Origin: Bradyrhizobium sp. YR681
GTDB taxonomy: Bacteria; Pseudomonadota; Alphaproteobacteria; Rhizobiales; Xanthobacteraceae
Assembly: GCF_000282615.1 (NCBI RefSeq)
Contig: NZ_AKIY01000184.1
Span: forward strand, 1-32,645
Reading direction: 5' to 3'
DNA: 32,645 bases
Position numbers and translations under genes: made by a program. Below the pieces are notes generated by a model. That model was not told where the DNA came from, made no database searches, and saw nothing but the letters and a program-made list of their open reading frames with translations. Each line of letters opens with the position of its first letter. Positions within the stretch are counted from its first letter, which is position 1. Of this stretch, positions 23,633 to 31,147 are shown piece by piece.

Positions 23633-24081
23633 GTCGAAAACTCAAACCTCACGGCGACATCGGGCAATGAAGAAATCAAAATGGATTTCGACTTGAAGTC
23701 TGTGAGTCCGGCGAACGGTCGCCCCGGTTCACCACGATCGCGTGATGGCTGCCATGCTGTTTTCGAGGGGGAATACAACTTCTACTAGAATCTGGCGGTC
23801 TGAGCCAGATTGCCGCAGGGTGGATGCGCCATACCCGATCCTGCTGAGCGCACAATTCATCACCGTCACCCTGAGGAGGCCGCTTCTTCAGCGGCCCTCG
23901 AAGGGCGACGGCCCGGCTGCATCGCGGTTCGCACCTCAGGATGACGGAGCTCATGGCTCGACATTCGGGAGCAAGACATCGCATGTCATCGAACATGCGA
24001 CGAACCATGAATGTCCATTGCCGAACACTGCGGCCTGCGTAAGCTGCCCCCACACAGAACACAAACCACGAAGAAACGCCC
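23633..24081. other. 449-base intergenic region with palindrome and repeat
   Basis: No convincing gene. A perfect hairpin AATCTGGC-N7-GCCAGATT lies at 23789-23811. From 23868 to about 23946 is a dispersed repeat (CACCCTGAGGAGGCCGC...CTCAGGATGACGG) related to those at 26828-26941. Promoters for the regulator at 23632 and the lyase at 24082 must lie here, but I could not place them. Confidence 0.5.
23868..23946. repeat. CCTGAGGAG-type palindromic repeat
   Basis: The stretch starts CACCCTGAGGAGGCCGCT, with an internal stem GGCCGCT/AGCGGCC, and ends CCTCAGGATGACGG. Its CCTGAGGAG ... AGGATG blocks recur at 26828-26866 in inverted order. This is a dispersed intergenic repeat with no coding capacity. 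Confidence 0.6.
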
Positions 24082-25443
24082 ATGCCCGCTTTTGCTGCCT
24101 CGACCACCGTGCTCGACTCCATGCTGTTCCGCGACGCCTTCGGCACGCCCGAGATGCGCGAGGTGTTTTCCGACGTCGCGCTGGTCGGCCGCTATGCCGA
24201 GGTCGAGGTGGCGCTGGCACAGGCGGAGGCGAGATGCGGCGTGATCCCCAAGGAGGCCGCCGATCAGATCGCGGCGCGGACCGATGTCGCCGCGCTCGAT
24301 TTTGACCTGCTGCGGCAGGAGACCGACATTGTCGGCTATCCGATCCTGCCTTTGGTGCACCAGATGGTGAAGCAATGCGGCGAGGCCGGCCGCTACGTGC
24401 ATTGGGGTGCGACCACGCAGGACATCATGGACACCGCAGTGGTGCTGCAATTGCGCGCCGCGCTCGAGATCGTCGAGCGGGATATCGCGAGCTTGCGCAA
24501 GATCCTCGCCGACCTCTCGAAGCGCCACCGCGACACGCCGATGGCGGGGCGCACGCATCTCCAGCAGGCCCTGCCGGTGACGTTCGGCTACAAGACCGCG
24601 ATCTGGCTCGCGATGTTCGACCGCCACGCCGAGCGTCTCGAGCAATTGAAGCCGCGCGTCCTGGTCGGTCAGTTTGCCGGCGCCGCCGGCACGCTGGCCT
24701 CGCTCGGCGACAAGGGTTTTGAGGTGCAGGAGGCGCTCTGCGCGGAGCTGAAGCTCGGCGTTCCCGCCTCGACCTGGCACGTCGCGCGCGACGGTTTTGC
24801 CGAGGCGGTCAATTTCCTGGCGCTGGTCACCGGCTCGCTCGGCAAGATCGCGCTGGACATCATGATCATGGCCTCGACCGAATTCGCCGAGGTCTACGAG
24901 CCCTTCGTCAAGGGCCGCGGCGCTTCCTCGACCATGCCGCAGAAGCGCAATCCGATCTCCTCGGAACTGATGCTGGCGGCCTCAAAGGCGGTACGCCAGC
25001 ACGCCGGCCTGATGCTGGACGCGATGGTGCAGGATTTCGAGCGCGCCACCGGTCCCTGGCACGCCGAATGGATGGCGATCCCGGAAAGTTTCGTGCTGAC
25101 CGCCGGCGCGCTGCACCAGGCCAAGTTCGCGCTTGCGGGTCTCATTGTCGACGAAAGGAAGATGAACGACAATCTCGCCCTTAGTCGGGGCCTGATCGTG
25201 GCCGAAGCGGTCATGATGGGCCTCGCGCCGCAGATCGGGCGGCAGGAGGCGCACGACGTGGTCTATGACGCCTGCCGGATTGCCAATGAGAGAGGTCTGA
25301 CGCTGGCGGACGCGCTCTCGTCCGACTCCCGCGTCTCGACCCGGATTGACCGGGCGACGATCGATGCGCTGACTTCACCGAAAAATTACCTCGGCCTTGC
25401 TCCCGCCATGGTCGATCGGGTGCTGAAATCGGCAACGCGTTGA
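24082..25443 (+). CDS. Fumarase/aspartase-superfamily lyase (PcaB/PurB-like)
   Basis: A 453-residue cytoplasmic enzyme of the class II fumarase/aspartase superfamily, active as a homotetramer. The signature SSTMPQKRNPIS (flexible catalytic loop) lies at about residues 279-290. The substrate segments YVHWGATTQDIMDT at about 103-116 and GRTHLQQALP at about 156-165 are present. It resembles 3-carboxy-cis,cis-muconate cycloisomerase and related adenylosuccinate-lyase-like proteins more than housekeeping PurB. No protocatechuate-pathway or purine gene is next to it, so the substrate is open. The ATG at 24082 has only a weak GAAGAAA upstream. It is followed by the M29 peptidase gene after 113 bases. 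Confidence 0.88.
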   Translation: MPAFAASTTVLDSMLFRDAFGTPEMREVFSDVALVGRYAEVEVALAQAEARCGVIPKEAADQIAARTDVAALDFDLLRQETDIVGYPILPLVHQMVKQCGEAGRYVHWGATTQDIMDTAVVLQLRAALEIVERDIASLRKILADLSKRHRDTPMAGRTHLQQALPVTFGYKTAIWLAMFDRHAERLEQLKPRVLVGQFAGAAGTLASLGDKGFEVQEALCAELKLGVPASTWHVARDGFAEAVNFLALVTGSLGKIALDIMIMASTEFAEVYEPFVKGRGASSTMPQKRNPISSELMLAASKAVRQHAGLMLDAMVQDFERATGPWHAEWMAIPESFVLTAGALHQAKFALAGLIVDERKMNDNLALSRGLIVAEAVMMGLAPQIGRQEAHDVVYDACRIANERGLTLADALSSDSRVSTRIDRATIDALTSPKNYLGLAPAMVDRVLKSATR

Positions 25444-25556
25444 AAACCAAGATGCGTGAAACCGCGTATCTTTCGCAAGCTCCAAGAGGCTCGCATACTT
25501 GTGTCCCGCGATGCTAGACTTAGATTGAACGAGAGACCTTCGGCAGAGGACCCGGC

Positions 25557-26813
25557 ATGACCGATCAACGCATCACCGCCACTCCCATCGATCCCGTGAA
25601 ACTCGACCGGCTGGCCGAGGTGGCGGTGAAGGTGGGCCTGGGCTTGCGGCCGGGACAAGATCTTCTGCTGACCGCGCCGGCGATCGCGCTGCCGCTGGTG
25701 CGGCGGATCGCCGTGCACGCCTACAAGGCCGGCGCCGGCATCGTGACACCGATCCTCTCCGACGAGGAGATGACGCTGGCGCGCTACCGTCACGGTCACG
25801 ACAATAGTTTTGATCGCGCCGCCAGCTGGCTCTACGAGGGCATGGCCAAGGCGTTCTCCGACAACACGGCGCGGCTCGCCATCGTCGGCGACAATCCGAT
25901 GCTGTTGTCGGGCGAAGATGCTTCCAAGGTCGCGCGCGCCAGCAAGGCCAATTCCATGGCCTATCAGCCGGCGCTGGAAAAGATCGTCAATTTCGACACC
26001 AACTGGAACATCATTGCCTATCCGACCGCCGCGTGGGCGAAGCTGGTGTTTCCGAACGATCCCGAGGACGTTGCGATCGGCAAGCTCGCGGACGCGATCT
26101 TCGCGGCATCCCGTGTCGATCGCGAGGACGCGCCGGCCAATTGGGCGAGCCACAACGCGGTGCTGCGCGAGCGCACCAACTGGCTCAACGGCCAGCGTTT
26201 CCGCGCGCTCCAATATTCCGGGCCGGGCACCGATCTCACGATCGGGCTTGCCGACGGCCATGAATGGGAAGGCGGCGCTTCGCTGGCGAAGAACGGCATC
26301 AGCTGCAACGCCAACATCCCGACCGAGGAGGTCTTCACGACGCCGCATTGCCGGCGCGTCTACGGCCATGTCGTGAGCTCGAAGCCGTTGTCCTACCAGG
26401 GCACGCTGATCGACAACATCGCGGTGCGCTTCGAGGACGGCAAGATCGTCGACGCAAAGGCCTCGCGTGGCGCCGAGGTGCTTAACAAGGTGCTCGACAC
26501 CGACGAGGGCGCGCGGCGTCTCGGCGAAGTGGCGCTGGTGCCGCACTCCTCGCCGATCTCGCAGAGCGGGCTGTTGTTCTACAACACGCTGTTCGACGAG
26601 AACGCAGCCTCGCACATCGCGCTCGGCCAGTGCTATTCGAAGTGTTTCGTCAACGGCGCGCAGCTCACGCCGCAGCAGATCGCGGCGCAAGGCGGCAACC
26701 AGAGCCTGATCCATATCGACTGGATGATCGGCTCGGCCGAGACCGACATCGACGGCATCCTGGCCGACGGCAGCAAGGTCCCGGTGTTCCGCAAGGGCGA
26801 GTGGGCGAAGTAG
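25557..26813 (+). CDS. M29-family (thermophilic-type) metallo-aminopeptidase
   Basis: A 418-residue cytoplasmic aminopeptidase that removes N-terminal residues from peptides with two divalent metals. The ATG at 25557 follows AGAGGA at good spacing. Family marks are ANIPTEEVFTTPH at about 258-270 (Glu metal ligands), ASRGAEVLNKVLDTDEGARR, the conserved LFYNTLFDENAASHIALGQC at about 340-359 (Glu, His), and SLIHIDWMIGS at about 383-393 (His, Asp). Length and order match AmpS/PepS. It may share a transcript with the lyase upstream, though the 113-base gap argues for its own promoter. Confidence 0.94.
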   Translation: MTDQRITATPIDPVKLDRLAEVAVKVGLGLRPGQDLLLTAPAIALPLVRRIAVHAYKAGAGIVTPILSDEEMTLARYRHGHDNSFDRAASWLYEGMAKAFSDNTARLAIVGDNPMLLSGEDASKVARASKANSMAYQPALEKIVNFDTNWNIIAYPTAAWAKLVFPNDPEDVAIGKLADAIFAASRVDREDAPANWASHNAVLRERTNWLNGQRFRALQYSGPGTDLTIGLADGHEWEGGASLAKNGISCNANIPTEEVFTTPHCRRVYGHVVSSKPLSYQGTLIDNIAVRFEDGKIVDAKASRGAEVLNKVLDTDEGARRLGEVALVPHSSPISQSGLLFYNTLFDENAASHIALGQCYSKCFVNGAQLTPQQIAAQGGNQSLIHIDWMIGSAETDIDGILADGSKVPVFRKGEWAK

Positions 26814-26827
26814 CGCGTCTCGCGGCC

Positions 26828-26941
26828 CATCCTTGGAGACGCCCGCTTCGCGGGCTCCTCAGGATGAGGTCTGGTTTCGCGGCGAGCGAGATATTGGCCC
26901 CTCATGGTGAGGAGCGCCGCTCGCGGCGCGTCTTGGACCAT
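26828..26941. repeat. Two adjacent palindromic repeat units
   Basis: Unit 1, 26828-26866, runs CATCCT...GCCCGC-TTC-GCGGGC...AGGATG. Unit 2, 26903-26941, starts CATGGTGAGGAGCGCCGC and closes with GGACCAT. Both are hairpins of the dispersed GAGGAG family also seen at 23868. They fill the gap between the convergent M29 and SUKH-like genes and may end both transcripts. Confidence 0.7.
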
Positions 26942-26953
26942 TAGGCTCAGTCG

Positions 26954-27508
26954 CTACGCCGCCGCGTTGCGCAGCATCGGGTTCTTGTCGATGCTGAAGC
27001 GGTTGAACAGCGTCGTGAACGGGCTGCCGTCGGTGGCCCGTACGATGGCGTCGGACGCAGCCACCGCCTCGTAGAGCGCGCCGACCGGATCGCACGGCTC
27101 GGACAGATCGAGCGCCTCGCGGATTTCCTCCCGGGCCTCGTTGACCCCGTCCTCGTCGTCGAGGGTTGCCTCCAGCGCATCCGCCGCGCGCCGCATCTCC
27201 GAGAGGTCGCCGCCGGCGGAAAATTTGAGGATGTCCAGCCAGTAGGGGCGGGCAATGACGAGCTGGACGAATGCCTCGAAACTCTCCGCGATAATGCCCG
27301 CGCGGCCCTCCGATGACACGTAGAGCACATTCCGTGGCGGCAGCAGCACGAACGCGCCGCCGGCGCCGTCACTGCCGACCTGTCGGGGCTTTTCGACGCC
27401 GTCGATGGTGAACCAGAGCTCCTCGTCCGGCGCGAAGGAAATATCGAAACCGCCGAGCCGGGCGACGACCTCGCCTTTGGCTGCCAGAACCTCGGGGGTG
27501 AGGGACAT
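26954..27508 (-). CDS. Uncharacterised protein, possibly SUKH-like
   Basis: A 184-residue acidic cytoplasmic protein. The ATG at 27508 (MSLTPEVLAAKGEVVARLGG) has AAGGAG 9 bases upstream; the longer frame to 27571 lacks a site. The N-terminal half is beta-rich: FAPDEELWFTIDGVEKPRQV, then GGAFVLLPPRNVLYVSSEGR and AGIIAESFEAFVQLVIARPY-W. The pattern of a displayed value followed by EG-AGIIA-S-EAFV-L is reminiscent of the SMI1/KNR4 (SUKH) fold, but I am not certain. The second half is helical and acidic (EATLDDEDGVNEAREEIREA). No toxin gene is adjacent, so an immunity role is not supported. Confidence 0.7.
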   Translation of the reverse strand: MSLTPEVLAAKGEVVARLGGFDISFAPDEELWFTIDGVEKPRQVGSDGAGGAFVLLPPRNVLYVSSEGRAGIIAESFEAFVQLVIARPYWLDILKFSAGGDLSEMRRAADALEATLDDEDGVNEAREEIREALDLSEPCDPVGALYEAVAASDAIVRATDGSPFTTLFNRFSIDKNPMLRNAAA

Positions 27509-27698
27509 CGGTGGAGCTCCTTCCTGGTCGCTTTCGCGCACTTTGTCGCACCCCGGAAAAGAAGGGTTCATGTGGGCGAATTCACAGGGAAATCGTGACG
27601 TTAACCGCTTCGCACCTGCAACTTGCGGCTGATTGTCAGGGCCTGCGTAAGAAAGAATTAAAAACCGGCTACTAGCGTTCCAGCATCTTTCGAAACAA

Positions 27699-27714
27699 TC
27701 CGGGCCGAGACCCG
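27699..27714 (+). promoter_or_regulatory. Upstream region of the cupin gene
   Basis: A 5-base stem (CCGGG-N6-CCCGG) is followed at 27723-27728 by TATTAT, a plausible -10 box 18 bases before the cupin ATG. No clear -35 element was found at the right distance. Tentative. Confidence 0.3.
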
Positions 27715-27745
27715 GCCAACCATATTATATCCCCTGGGGAAGCAG

Positions 27746-28201
27746 ATGTCGCGCGCATTGATTGAAATCGGTAGTTGCAATGTGGATCTCGAGCTGCGGC
27801 CGATCGAGCCGTCCTGGATCATCGAAGGCAACCCGGTGTCGCGCTCGCACATCCTGTCCACCAGCGCCGACGGCACCGCATCGACCATCATCTGGCACTG
27901 CACCGAAGGCCGCTTCAACTGGTACTACGATATCGACGAGACGATCATGATCATGGAAGGGTCGATCGTGCTCGAGAGCGACGGCATGCCGCCGAAGCGC
28001 TACGGCCCGGGCGACGTGATTTTCTTCCGCGACGGCGCGCATGCCAAATGGCATGTCGAGGGCCACGTCAAGAAGATCGCCTTCTGCCGCAAGACCAATC
28101 CCGTGATGATCGGCTTCCTGATCCGCGTCGTCAACAAGCTCAAGCGGATGTTCGTCCCCACCGGTGAGCGCCGCCCGGCCTCGCTGATGGGCGCCGGCTA
28201 G
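27746..28201 (+). CDS. Cupin-domain protein
   Basis: A 151-residue cytoplasmic protein with a single cupin barrel. The ATG at 27746 has GGGGAAG 8 bases upstream. Residues about 30-115 cover the barrel: IIWHCTEGRFNWYYDIDETI, MIMEGSIVLESDGMPPKRYG, PGDVIFFRDGAHAKWHVEGH. The layout WYYDIDETIMIMEGS and GPGDVIFFRDG...WHV matches the Cupin_3 (DUF861) group related to EutQ and ureidoglycine aminohydrolase. Most usual metal histidines are replaced here, so it may bind a small ligand without classic metal chemistry. A basic hydrophobic C-terminus (RVVNKLKRMFVP) follows. Function unknown. Confidence 0.88.
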   Translation: MSRALIEIGSCNVDLELRPIEPSWIIEGNPVSRSHILSTSADGTASTIIWHCTEGRFNWYYDIDETIMIMEGSIVLESDGMPPKRYGPGDVIFFRDGAHAKWHVEGHVKKIAFCRKTNPVMIGFLIRVVNKLKRMFVPTGERRPASLMGAG

Positions 28202-28245
28202 AGCTGACAATCAAGTTTCAAGGACGCTTCCCAGCGGCTACGACG

Positions 28246-28281
28246 GAAGAGGGGTCGGGACCAACATCCCGGCCCCTCTTC
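28246..28281. terminator. Bidirectional terminator between cupin and amidohydrolase genes
   Basis: Fifteen-base arms (GAAGAGGGGTCGGGA at 28246-28260 and TCCCGGCCCCTCTTC at 28267-28281) pair with one G-T wobble around a 6-base loop. It lies between convergent genes and is the strongest hairpin near either stop. Flanking T-runs are short. Confidence 0.75.
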
Positions 28282-28284
28282 TCG

Positions 28285-29337
28285 TCATGACGGCAATTCG
28301 AGCCGGTAGAAATCCGTCGCGGTCTGCGAGAACAGCGCCGTCTTCTCGGCCTCGCTCAAGGGCGCCGCGATGCGCTTGAAGGCGTTGAAGATCACCTGGT
28401 AGCTGCACTGGCCCTTGTCCGGCGGGAAATTGCTCTCGAACATCGCGCGGCTTGGGCCGAACGCCTCGATGCAGGTCTCGACATAAGGCCGCCACGCCGC
28501 CGCAAGCTCCTCGGACGAAGGCGGCTTCGCGCGCAGATGGAAATCGTAGCCGAGCAGGCACATCGCCAGTCCGCCGAGCTTCACCACCACGTTCTCGCAT
28601 TTGGCGATCTCGTGGATCGAGGCGCGCCATTGCGGAAACACTTCTTCGCGTTTCCCTGCAAAGCGGCCGACACCGGCCGGGCCACCGCAATGGTCGAGCA
28701 CGATCCTGGTGTCGGGGAAAGCGCGGGCAAGCTCGGTCAGCTCGCCGATCTGCGGATGAAACAGCCAGGCGTCGAAGCTGAGATTGAGCGGCGCGAGACA
28801 GGCAAAGCCCTTGCGGAAGGTCGGGTCCTGCAGAAGTCCGTTCGGCCGGTTGGCATACATGCCGGCGACGACGGGATCCGGGTCCCAGGCCGAGGAATGC
28901 CGGATGCCGCGGAAGCGGCCATTGCCGGCCGCGATCTCGGCTTCAAGCACCGGCTTTGCGGCATCGCCAAGCAGCAGATTGGCGTGGCTGACGATGCCGG
29001 CGCAGATCGCGGCCTTGCCGTAGGCGCCGCTCGCACTCATCGCGGCAACACCGTTGGCGAACTCGACTTCACCGACCGGCCGGAGCGCCTCCGGCCCGTG
29101 CGCGCGATACATCGAGCGGCAGTCGACATAGACGGTGGCGACGATGTTGTGGCCGGAGGCGATATCGGACGCCATCTCCTCGATCAGATAGCGGTGCCCG
29201 CGATTCCAGAGGTGGTGATGGGGATCGACGATCGGCCGCAAGGGATCGATGATCTCCTCCTGATATTGCGCGAGCCAGTCCTCGCGCGGCTCGACGAATA
29301 GCCCGCTCGTGTTGGCAGGCAGACCGCTTGCAGCCAT
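28285..29337 (-). CDS. Amidohydrolase-family metal-dependent hydrolase (amidohydro_2)
   Basis: A 350-residue cytoplasmic TIM-barrel hydrolase. The ATG at 29337 has AAGGGAG upstream. The metal motif IVDPHHHLWN at about residues 36-45 marks the amidohydro_2 group, which includes 2-pyrone-4,6-dicarboxylate lactonase-like and L-fuconolactonase-like enzymes. Other marks are RGIRHSSAWDPDP, the barrel strands ending VLDHCGGPAG (His and Cys near the active site) and VVVKLGGLAM, and the conserved MFESNFPPDKG before the last helices. Such enzymes hydrolyse lactones or decarboxylate aromatic acids; the substrate here is open. No partner gene sits close on this strand. Confidence 0.92.
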   Translation of the reverse strand: MAASGLPANTSGLFVEPREDWLAQYQEEIIDPLRPIVDPHHHLWNRGHRYLIEEMASDIASGHNIVATVYVDCRSMYRAHGPEALRPVGEVEFANGVAAMSASGAYGKAAICAGIVSHANLLLGDAAKPVLEAEIAAGNGRFRGIRHSSAWDPDPVVAGMYANRPNGLLQDPTFRKGFACLAPLNLSFDAWLFHPQIGELTELARAFPDTRIVLDHCGGPAGVGRFAGKREEVFPQWRASIHEIAKCENVVVKLGGLAMCLLGYDFHLRAKPPSSEELAAAWRPYVETCIEAFGPSRAMFESNFPPDKGQCSYQVIFNAFKRIAAPLSEAEKTALFSQTATDFYRLELPS

Positions 29338-29640
29338 CGGCGTTCGCTCCCTTTATCTTTCTTGTGCCGGGAGCCTAGCACCCGATGTCTCCACGCGGCA
29401 GAGCGCGTTGCGCAACCGCACCCGTCGTCGCGAGCACAGCGGTGCTGTGGTTGGTGCGGCCACGCGGAAGGTGCGCTCCCTCTCCCGCTTGCGGGGGAGG
29501 GGCGGGGTGGGGGTGTCTCCACAGAGGGCTTCCCAGTGGGGAGAGAGCCCCCACCCGCGCCTTCGGCGCGACCTCCCCCGCAAGCGGGAGAGGTCGCAGC
29601 GAGTTCGCGGCCCGATCGATTCGATCAGGATCTATCTGAC
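29338..29640. other. Gap holding MITE-like copy B
   Basis: This 303-base gap contains the promoter region of the amidohydrolase gene on the right-hand side of its start and the inverted-repeat element at 29479-29593. I see no gene in it; frames here are products of repeat sequence. Confidence 0.6.
29479..29593. repeat. MITE-like element with perfect 22-base terminal inverted repeats (copy B)
   Basis: Arms at 29479-29500 and 29572-29593 are exact reverse complements (left arm begins CCTCTCCCGCTTGCG). The 71-base interior includes GAGAGAGCCCCCACCCGCG and a short CGCGCC-TTC-GGCGCG stem. Interior blocks and the flanking GGTGCGC and GCAGCGAGTTCG match copy A at 12622-12764. No protein coded. Confidence 0.8.
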
Positions 29641-30162
29641 TCAACCCCTGCGCCGCTGCGCCCTCACGCCGACCACAAGCTGCCAATCGGCAGTAGCAGC
29701 CGGTTTGACCTCACCGAGCCAGTGGAAGGAATCCGCGGTGATCTCCGTAAAGCGCCAGCGCGTGAGATCGCCAGCCTCGGTCGTCCCTTCCTGCACGATA
29801 TCTCCCCCTTGCGGACGCCCGATCTGCTGGCGGAACACACTGCGGCCAGGATCGAACCAGGAGATCCGCCAGGCGGAAATCTTGGGATCGTAGACCCGCA
29901 GTGTCGTACCGTACCAATTGCCGGCGATCGGAAAGGCCTGAGAGCCTGCGGGGCGGGGGATGATCCAGACGTCCTGGACGGCGCGGCCCTCCAGCACCCA
30001 GCCGAAATGGATCTCGCCGGGCGCGATGTGTTTGGTTCCGTCGAGGCCGTGGGGGGTGATCTCGGCGTCCCAATCGCCGACAAAGCGGCCGTAGAGCTGA
30101 AGTGCCGCCGCGTGTTCGGGGTTCGGACCGTCCGCGTGCAACAATCTTGCAAAGTCCGTCAT
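29641..30162 (-). CDS. Conserved protein, DUF1579-like
   Basis: A 173-residue cytoplasmic protein. The ATG at 30162 has CAGGAGA 8 bases upstream, so the longer frame to 30192 is rejected. A beta-rich chain with the order LYGRFVGDWDAEITPHGLDG, then GEIHFGWVLEGRAVQDVWII, YGTTLRVYDPKISAWRISWF and TRWRFTEITADSFHWLGE resembles DUF1579/lipocalin-like small barrels, which bind unknown hydrophobic ligands. The GDWD and VLEGRAVQD motifs support this. It is 65 bases downstream of the exported MBL-fold gene's stop on the same strand and could be read through from it. Confidence 0.8.
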   Translation of the reverse strand: MTDFARLLHADGPNPEHAAALQLYGRFVGDWDAEITPHGLDGTKHIAPGEIHFGWVLEGRAVQDVWIIPRPAGSQAFPIAGNWYGTTLRVYDPKISAWRISWFDPGRSVFRQQIGRPQGGDIVQEGTTEAGDLTRWRFTEITADSFHWLGEVKPAATADWQLVVGVRAQRRRG

Positions 30163-30227
30163 GTCGATCTCCTGTCGTGAAGAGACCAGCACGAACGTGC
30201 CCTGGGAGACTTGGAGAAAATTGCGCG

Positions 30228-31040
30228 TCAGACCCCGTCGAGGATGATCACCGTCGGCGTCGCCGGCAGCGTATCCCTCGACATCCGGAACGAGCGGTCG
30301 CTGCGGCGGTCGATCTCGAATTGCTGGCCGATGCCGCGCATGAACTCGTCGAGCGGGGTCGCGAAGCGGTGCATCGGCAGCACCACGGAGGCGCGCAGGC
30401 GCTTGGTGATCTCGGCGACGCCGCCCAGCGACATGGTGTAGGTGCCGTCGATCGGCACCATGACGATGTCGAGCCGCCCGATCTGCGCGAAATGGCTGTC
30501 GTCGAGCTTGTGGTGGAGGTGGCCGAGATGGCCGATGCAGAGCCCGGCGACCTCGAAGATGAAGATCGAATTGCCGTCGCGGATCATGTCGGTGCCGGCA
30601 TCGTCGCCGAAATAGCGGCGGATGTCGGTGGTGACGTTGCGCACGAAAGTGTCGCCGATGCGTTCCGAGACGATGGCCGGCTTGCCGTCCTCGCTCCAGC
30701 CGTGAAGCACATGGGGAATGCGTTTGTCCGGGAAGAGCGTGTAGTGGGTGCTGTGGGCCCGGTTCATGGTGGCGACGTCGGGCAGCCGTCCGACCTGGTA
30801 GGCGCCGCTATAGTCGGTGGCGATACGCAGGCCGCCGGGCGTGTCGATGTAATAGGTGGAGTGGCCGGCATAGGTGATCTGGACCTCGGCGGCGGCTGCC
30901 GCCTGCCGGAACGCCACCGGCATGACGCGGGGCGGGGCGCCCGCCATCGCCAGGCACTCGCTGCGTTGGGGCTGCTGGGCGAGGGCAGGCGAGAGGAAAG
31001 AGCCGAACAGCGCCAGAGCCGCCGAAACTATTCGCCACAT
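30228..31040 (-). CDS. Exported MBL-fold metallo-hydrolase (UlaG-like)
   Basis: A 270-residue protein with a signal peptide (MWRIVSAALALFGSFLSPAL, cleavage after ALA-Q), so it acts in the periplasm. The core is the UlaG-type MBL fold: VQITYAGHSTYYIDTPGGLR at about 52-71, then IATDYSG (Asp), LCIGHLGHLHHKL (clustered histidines), VMVPIDG and VVLPMHRFATP. The canonical HxHxDH is replaced: the region RAHSTHYTLF gives H-x3-H without the following DH. Metal binding may be altered. The phosphodiesterase or lactonase substrate of this subgroup is unknown. The ATG at 31040 has a GGGGACGG stretch upstream. Confidence 0.85.
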   Translation of the reverse strand: MWRIVSAALALFGSFLSPALAQQPQRSECLAMAGAPPRVMPVAFRQAAAAAEVQITYAGHSTYYIDTPGGLRIATDYSGAYQVGRLPDVATMNRAHSTHYTLFPDKRIPHVLHGWSEDGKPAIVSERIGDTFVRNVTTDIRRYFGDDAGTDMIRDGNSIFIFEVAGLCIGHLGHLHHKLDDSHFAQIGRLDIVMVPIDGTYTMSLGGVAEITKRLRASVVLPMHRFATPLDEFMRGIGQQFEIDRRSDRSFRMSRDTLPATPTVIILDGV

Positions 31041-31147
31041 GCATCCGTCCCCGATGACTTCAGGGGGAAAGTCTAGCGTGCAATGCAGCGCGTGGCCAAT
31101 AGGGCGTGATCAGCAGCGCGTCAGTGTCGCACCTTCACGCCAGCCGC

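Noticed and set aside
26954..27508. Toxin-immunity (polymorphic toxin) system
   Set aside because: The only hint is a possible SUKH-like fold. There is no toxin, secretion or Rhs gene within the window.
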